Assembly (NCBI RefSeq): GCF_024169655.1 | Contig: NZ_JALJWV010000001.1 | Location: 935,001 to 999,000 of the forward strand | DNA: 64,000 nucleotides | Origin: Pseudomonas marginalis | Lineage (GTDB): Bacteria; Pseudomonadota; Gammaproteobacteria; Pseudomonadales; Pseudomonadaceae | Direction of reading: 5' to 3' | Shown here: positions 60,876-64,000 of the stretch, one piece after another | How positions within the stretch are numbered: the stretch's first letter is position 1 | How the letters are laid out: every line of letters begins with the position of its first letter | Position numbers and translations under genes: made by a program | Notes under the pieces: model-generated | What the model saw: the letters and a program-made list of their open reading frames with translations, nothing else | The model's database searches: none | What the model was told of the DNA's origin: nothing

Positions 60876-62327
60876 TTACTGCGCGATCGTTTTCACCGAC
60901 ACACCACGCTCAATCGGGGTCGAACGACCGTAGATATCTTCAAACCGCTCGATATCGTCCTCACCCAAATAGCTGCCCGATTGCACTTCAATGATCTCCA
61001 GCGGGATCTTGCCCGGGTTGCGCAGGCGGTGTACCGAGGCGATCGGGATGTAGGTGGACTGGTTCTCGCAGAGCAGGAACACGTTCTCGTCACAGGTGAC
61101 TTCGGCGGTGCCGCTGACCACGATCCAGTGTTCGGCGCGGTGGTGGTGCATTTGCAGCGACAGGCACGCGCCCGGCTTGACCGAGATGTGCTTGACCTGG
61201 AAACGCCCGCCCATGTCGACCGAGTCGTAGGAGCCCCACGGACGGTAGACTTCGCAGTGGTTCTGGGTTTCGCTGCGGCCCTGTTCGTTGAGGGTGGCGA
61301 CCATCTGCTTGACGCCCTGGACCTTGTCCTTGTGGGCAATCATCATCGCGTCCTTGGTTTCCACCACCACGATGTTTTCCAGGCCGATCACCGACACCAG
61401 CTTGCCGTTGCCGTGGATCATGCAGTTCTTGCTGTCCTGGATCACCACGTCGCCCTTGGTGACGTTGCCGTTGATGTCTTTATCGTTGACCGCCCACAGC
61501 GACGCCCAGCAACCCACGTCGCTCCAGCCCGCGCTCAGCGGCACCACGCAGGCGCGTTGGGTTTTTTCCATCACGGCGTAGTCGATGGAATTGTCCGGGC
61601 AGCAGGCGAAGGTGGCTTCGTCGAAGGTCACGGTGTCGGCGTCTTGCTTGCTGCGTTCGAGGGTCAGTACGCAGGTGTCGTAGATGTCCGGATCGTGCTT
61701 TTTCAGCTCTTCAAGGAAGCGGCTGGCGCGGAACAGGAACATGCCGCTGTTCCAGAAGTAACCGCCGCTTTTGACGAACTCGACGGCGCGTTTTTCATCG
61801 GGTTTTTCCACGAACTGTTGCACGCGGCTCACGCCTTCGGGCAACAGCGAGTCGTTGGTGGATTTGATATAGCCATAACCGGTTTCCGGACGGGTCGCCG
61901 GTACGCCGAACAGCACCATCTCGCCGCGCTCGGCGGCCACGGTGGCCAGGGCCAGGGCGCGTTGCAGGGCTTTCTGGTCGTCGATCACGTGGTCGGCGGG
62001 TAGCACCAGCATCAGCTCGTCGCGGCCTTCATTGACCAGCATCATCGCGGTCAGCGCCACGGCCGGCGCGGTGTTGCGGCCGAAGGGCTCCATCAGGATG
62101 CGCTGGGTTTCCAGCTTGCGCACGCTCAGTTGCTCGTTGACGATGAAACGATGGTCTTTGTTGCAGACCACGATGGGGGTTTCCATGCCATCGAATACCA
62201 GGCGCTCCAGGGTTTGCTGGAACAGCGTGTGTTCGCCGGTCAGGGCCAGGAACTGTTTAGGAAACTGTTTACGGGAAAGCGGCCAAAGACGTGAGCCGCT
62301 ACCACCGGAAAGGATTACTGGGATCAT
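60876..62327 (-). CDS. algA: Mannose-6-phosphate isomerase / mannose-1-phosphate guanylyltransferase AlgA
   Basis: This 483-residue bifunctional enzyme makes the first and third steps toward GDP-mannose, precursor of alginate. The N-terminal nucleotidyltransferase has SGGSGSRLWPLSR (about 7-19) and EKPDEKRA. The C-terminal cupin isomerase has the zinc-site motif QMHHHRAEHW. ATG 62327 is chosen over 62381 because AAGGAG precedes it and the family begins MIPVILSGG. It is the last gene of the alginate operon, 221 bp after algF, a gap occupied by a REPIN. It could be confused with the paralogues PslB or WbpW, but position after algJ-algF makes it AlgA. Confidence 0.95.
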   Translation of the reverse strand: MIPVILSGGSGSRLWPLSRKQFPKQFLALTGEHTLFQQTLERLVFDGMETPIVVCNKDHRFIVNEQLSVRKLETQRILMEPFGRNTAPAVALTAMMLVNEGRDELMLVLPADHVIDDQKALQRALALATVAAERGEMVLFGVPATRPETGYGYIKSTNDSLLPEGVSRVQQFVEKPDEKRAVEFVKSGGYFWNSGMFLFRASRFLEELKKHDPDIYDTCVLTLERSKQDADTVTFDEATFACCPDNSIDYAVMEKTQRACVVPLSAGWSDVGCWASLWAVNDKDINGNVTKGDVVIQDSKNCMIHGNGKLVSVIGLENIVVVETKDAMMIAHKDKVQGVKQMVATLNEQGRSETQNHCEVYRPWGSYDSVDMGGRFQVKHISVKPGACLSLQMHHHRAEHWIVVSGTAEVTCDENVFLLCENQSTYIPIASVHRLRNPGKIPLEIIEVQSGSYLGEDDIERFEDIYGRSTPIERGVSVKTIAQ

Positions 62328-62420
62328 GCTGTTTCTCCTTGAATCGATTTGGGTCAGAGCTACGAAGGTTTGTCGTTTCACTCTTGTTTTTGTCTCGGGC
62401 CGGACTGACGCCTCTGTCCT

Positions 62421-62522
62421 CTGTAGGAGCGAGCTTGCTCGCGAAAATCGCCAATGATGACGCGGGCATTCTGGATGTACGCGGTGTCTGGGCGTTCTTC
62501 GCGAGCAAGCTCGCTCCTACAG
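62421..62522. repeat. REPIN of the GAGCGAGCTTGCTCGC class within the alginate operon
   Basis: CTGTAGGAGCGAGCTTGCTC (62421) and its inverted partner GAGCAAGCTCGCTCCTACAG (ending 62522) enclose about 58 bp. It lies between algF and algA on the same operon, so it will be transcribed and fold in the mRNA. Confidence 0.85.
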
Positions 62523-62548
62523 TGGGTTGCTGTCAGTCCGAGAAATGT

Positions 62549-63202
62549 TTAGCGGGTCGACACGGGGCGCTTGACCCACACTGGCGACAGGCTGCTGCCG
62601 GAACCGGTGACGTACAGCACCGCTGCTTCACCGCGCTCCAGGGCTACCGGCTTCACGTCGCCGACTTTCTTGTCGCCGTCGTACAGCGCCAGGCTGACTT
62701 TCACCGGGTTGATTTCACGTTCGCCACGGCTTTTGGCGGCCACGGCCTTGACCACGTCGGTCTTGCCGTCGGCGGTTTTCAGGGTCAGGGCCCTGTCGCT
62801 GAGGTTCTGCACGCGCACCAGGGATTTCTGTTTGTTCTTGAACGGCGGCTCTTCGATCAGTTGGGGCTGACCGCTGCTGTTGTTGACCAGGGTGTAGTAG
62901 TGGTCGGCGGCAAGTTTCACTGACACGGACTGGCTGCCGACCTTGGCGCTGTAGTCGCCGCCGGGCATAAAGCTGAAGTCGCTGCTGGCCAGCGGGGCCA
63001 CTTCGCTCAGGTTGGTGCTGCCGACGGTGGCGCTGACTTCCTGGTTGGAAGCGTTGTAGACCCGCACGAAGCTGGAGCCTTTCGGTGCGACTGGGCCGTA
63101 CAAGGCCGCGTCGCCGGCGAAGGCAGACATCGATACCAGGCTCATGCCGGCAGCCAGGGCCAGAGTCTTGGCGAGACGACGCGGAGTAGTAGTGAAAGTC
63201 AT
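62549..63202 (-). CDS. algF: Alginate O-acetylation protein AlgF
   Basis: This 217-residue periplasmic protein has a signal peptide (cut near MSAFAGDAA) and two beta-rich domains. It starts with ALYGPVAPKGSSFVRVYNAS, typical of AlgF. AlgF works with AlgI and AlgJ to pass acetyl groups onto mannuronate residues of alginate in the periplasm. It follows algJ by 16 bp and precedes algA, the invariant alginate order. Residual doubt is small. Confidence 0.95.
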   Translation of the reverse strand: MTFTTTPRRLAKTLALAAGMSLVSMSAFAGDAALYGPVAPKGSSFVRVYNASNQEVSATVGSTNLSEVAPLASSDFSFMPGGDYSAKVGSQSVSVKLAADHYYTLVNNSSGQPQLIEEPPFKNKQKSLVRVQNLSDRALTLKTADGKTDVVKAVAAKSRGEREINPVKVSLALYDGDKKVGDVKPVALERGEAAVLYVTGSGSSLSPVWVKRPVSTR

Positions 63203-63218
63203 GTGAGTTACCTCTCTT

Positions 63219-64000
63219 TCAGTTTTGCGCCCGGTCGGGCGTCTCGGATTTTGGGTGTTTAGCTGGGGTGTTCAGTGCCATGTTCTGTTGGCGCGTACCG
63301 GCTTGTTTAAGTTGCGCAACCCACTGTGGGTCGGCATCGCCGATTTCGTTGTTCACGGGCAGATAACGTTCAGGAAACTCCCAGATCAGCACCTGCGGCG
63401 GGCTGTTCTTGAAGTCTTCGCTTTTGAGGTAGCTGAGCATCGGCAGGATCGGGCCGTGGCCGTCTTCGGAATAGTTGATGACATCGCTGCCCAGGGCTTG
63501 CTTGAGCGCGCCGACGAAGTTCCAGTTGGGGTTGGCGCTGTAGCTGGTGCCGACCAGTGCCACCGGGGTTTCGCTGTCGCTGAACAGTGCGTCGTCGCCT
63601 TTGGTGTCGGCCAGGCGTGTGACGCGTTTTTCCAGCGGCTCCTTGGGCGGCATCAGGTTTTCGAACAGCGGGTCCAGGGGCAGGAACAGACGCAGGTCGC
63701 CACTGTGCGGGGCGGTTGTCTCGGCCTCGGTGACAAAGCGCTGCGGCTCGCCGCTCAGCGGGGTCTTGGCGGCAATCGCCTTGGCCAGTTGCTTGGCGGC
63801 GATTTCGGCACCGTCCGGGGTCCAGTGGGTGTCGGTGCGCAGGAACACTTGCTGGCCGCCGAGCTTGGCCTGTTGCAGCGGGCCAAGCAGGTCGGGGGCG
63901 AGGATCTTGTCGGCGGCGACACGGGTGTGGAAGTCCTGGTACAGGTTGGCGTGGATGCTCGCCGGTTTCACCTCACCGAGGTGTTCCGGGTACAGGCGTA
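63219..64000 (-). CDS. algJ: Alginate O-acetyltransferase AlgJ, C-terminal part (cut by window edge)
   Basis: At least 260 residues of a minus-strand frame run to the window edge, starting inside the protein at RLYPEHLGEVKPAS. It belongs to the SGNH/AlgX-AlgJ family. The DTHW motif (RTDTHWTPDG) supplies the catalytic Asp and His, and GTSYS the nucleophilic Ser. AlgJ is a periplasmic, membrane-anchored acetylesterase/transferase that relays acetyl groups with AlgI and AlgF. The N-terminal anchor is outside the window. AlgX is a relative, but AlgX lies upstream of algL; this gene directly precedes algF, so it is AlgJ. An apparent GTG start at 63971 is internal. Confidence 0.95.
   Translation of the reverse strand, partial: RLYPEHLGEVKPASIHANLYQDFHTRVAADKILAPDLLGPLQQAKLGGQQVFLRTDTHWTPDGAEIAAKQLAKAIAAKTPLSGEPQRFVTEAETTAPHSGDLRLFLPLDPLFENLMPPKEPLEKRVTRLADTKGDDALFSDSETPVALVGTSYSANPNWNFVGALKQALGSDVINYSEDGHGPILPMLSYLKSEDFKNSPPQVLIWEFPERYLPVNNEIGDADPQWVAQLKQAGTRQQNMALNTPAKHPKSETPDRAQN

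Overview
The window is chromosomal DNA of a fluorescent-group Pseudomonas. The evidence is a GC-rich sequence with Pseudomonas-type start sites, an OprD-family porin, a CheV, alginate genes in the order algJ-algF-algA, many REP/REPIN palindromes of the 'TGTGGGAGGGGGCTTGCCCCC' kind, and a cell-wall/division block laid out as in other pseudomonads (rsmI, rnpB, mraZ through lpxC). No tRNA, rRNA operon, CRISPR array, intact insertion sequence or prophage was seen.

Layout. (1) 1-2.3 kb: the start of rsmC (cut by the window edge), a D-2-hydroxyacid dehydrogenase and a LysE-type exporter. (2) 2.4-5.5 kb: a class-3 lipase and an overlapping lipoprotein, which I read as an orphan type VI phospholipase effector with its immunity protein. 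(3) 5.8-14 kb: a medium-chain acyl-CoA ligase, a DUF1302 protein, a DUF1329 protein and a MalT-like LuxR regulator, probably one hydrophobic-substrate system. (4) 14.1-20.4 kb: an MBL hydrolase, an OmpA-like lipoprotein, and the envelope/DNA-maintenance run dolP-diaA/gmhA-yraN-lpoA, divergent from rsmI. (5) 20.46-20.81 kb: RNase P RNA. (6) 21.1-39.0 kb: the complete dcw cluster mraZ-rsmH-ftsL-ftsI-murE-murF-mraY-murD-ftsW-murG-murC-ddlB-ftsQ-ftsA-ftsZ, then lpxC. A clear sigma70 promoter and a 10-bp-periodic MraZ operator precede mraZ.

(7) 39.1-42.0 kb: a diguanylate cyclase and an OprD-family porin. (8) 42.4-48.7 kb: an operon of membrane-fusion protein, RND pump, response regulator and sensor kinase, preceded by a perfect 18-bp palindrome that fits a CusR/CopR-type box. 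(9) 48.9-53.9 kb: a small unknown protein, a solitary periplasmic binding protein, a GNAT, CheV, a GhrB-like reductase and a LysR regulator. (10) 54.0-58.9 kb: an outer-membrane lipoprotein, a FUSC pump, a DUF1656 protein and an HlyD-type protein, forming an AaeXAB-like tripartite exporter divergent from the LysR gene. (11) 58.9-60.6 kb: a SnoaL-like protein, an SDR and an unknown two-TM protein. (12) 60.9-64 kb: the end of the alginate operon (algA, algF, partial algJ, minus strand).

The most interesting items are the lipase/lipoprotein pair, which share a transthyretin-like module; the acyl-CoA ligase/DUF1302/DUF1329/LuxR locus; the metal-type two-component system wired to an HAE1-type RND pump; and the AT-rich, hairpin-bearing gap between rnpB and mraZ.
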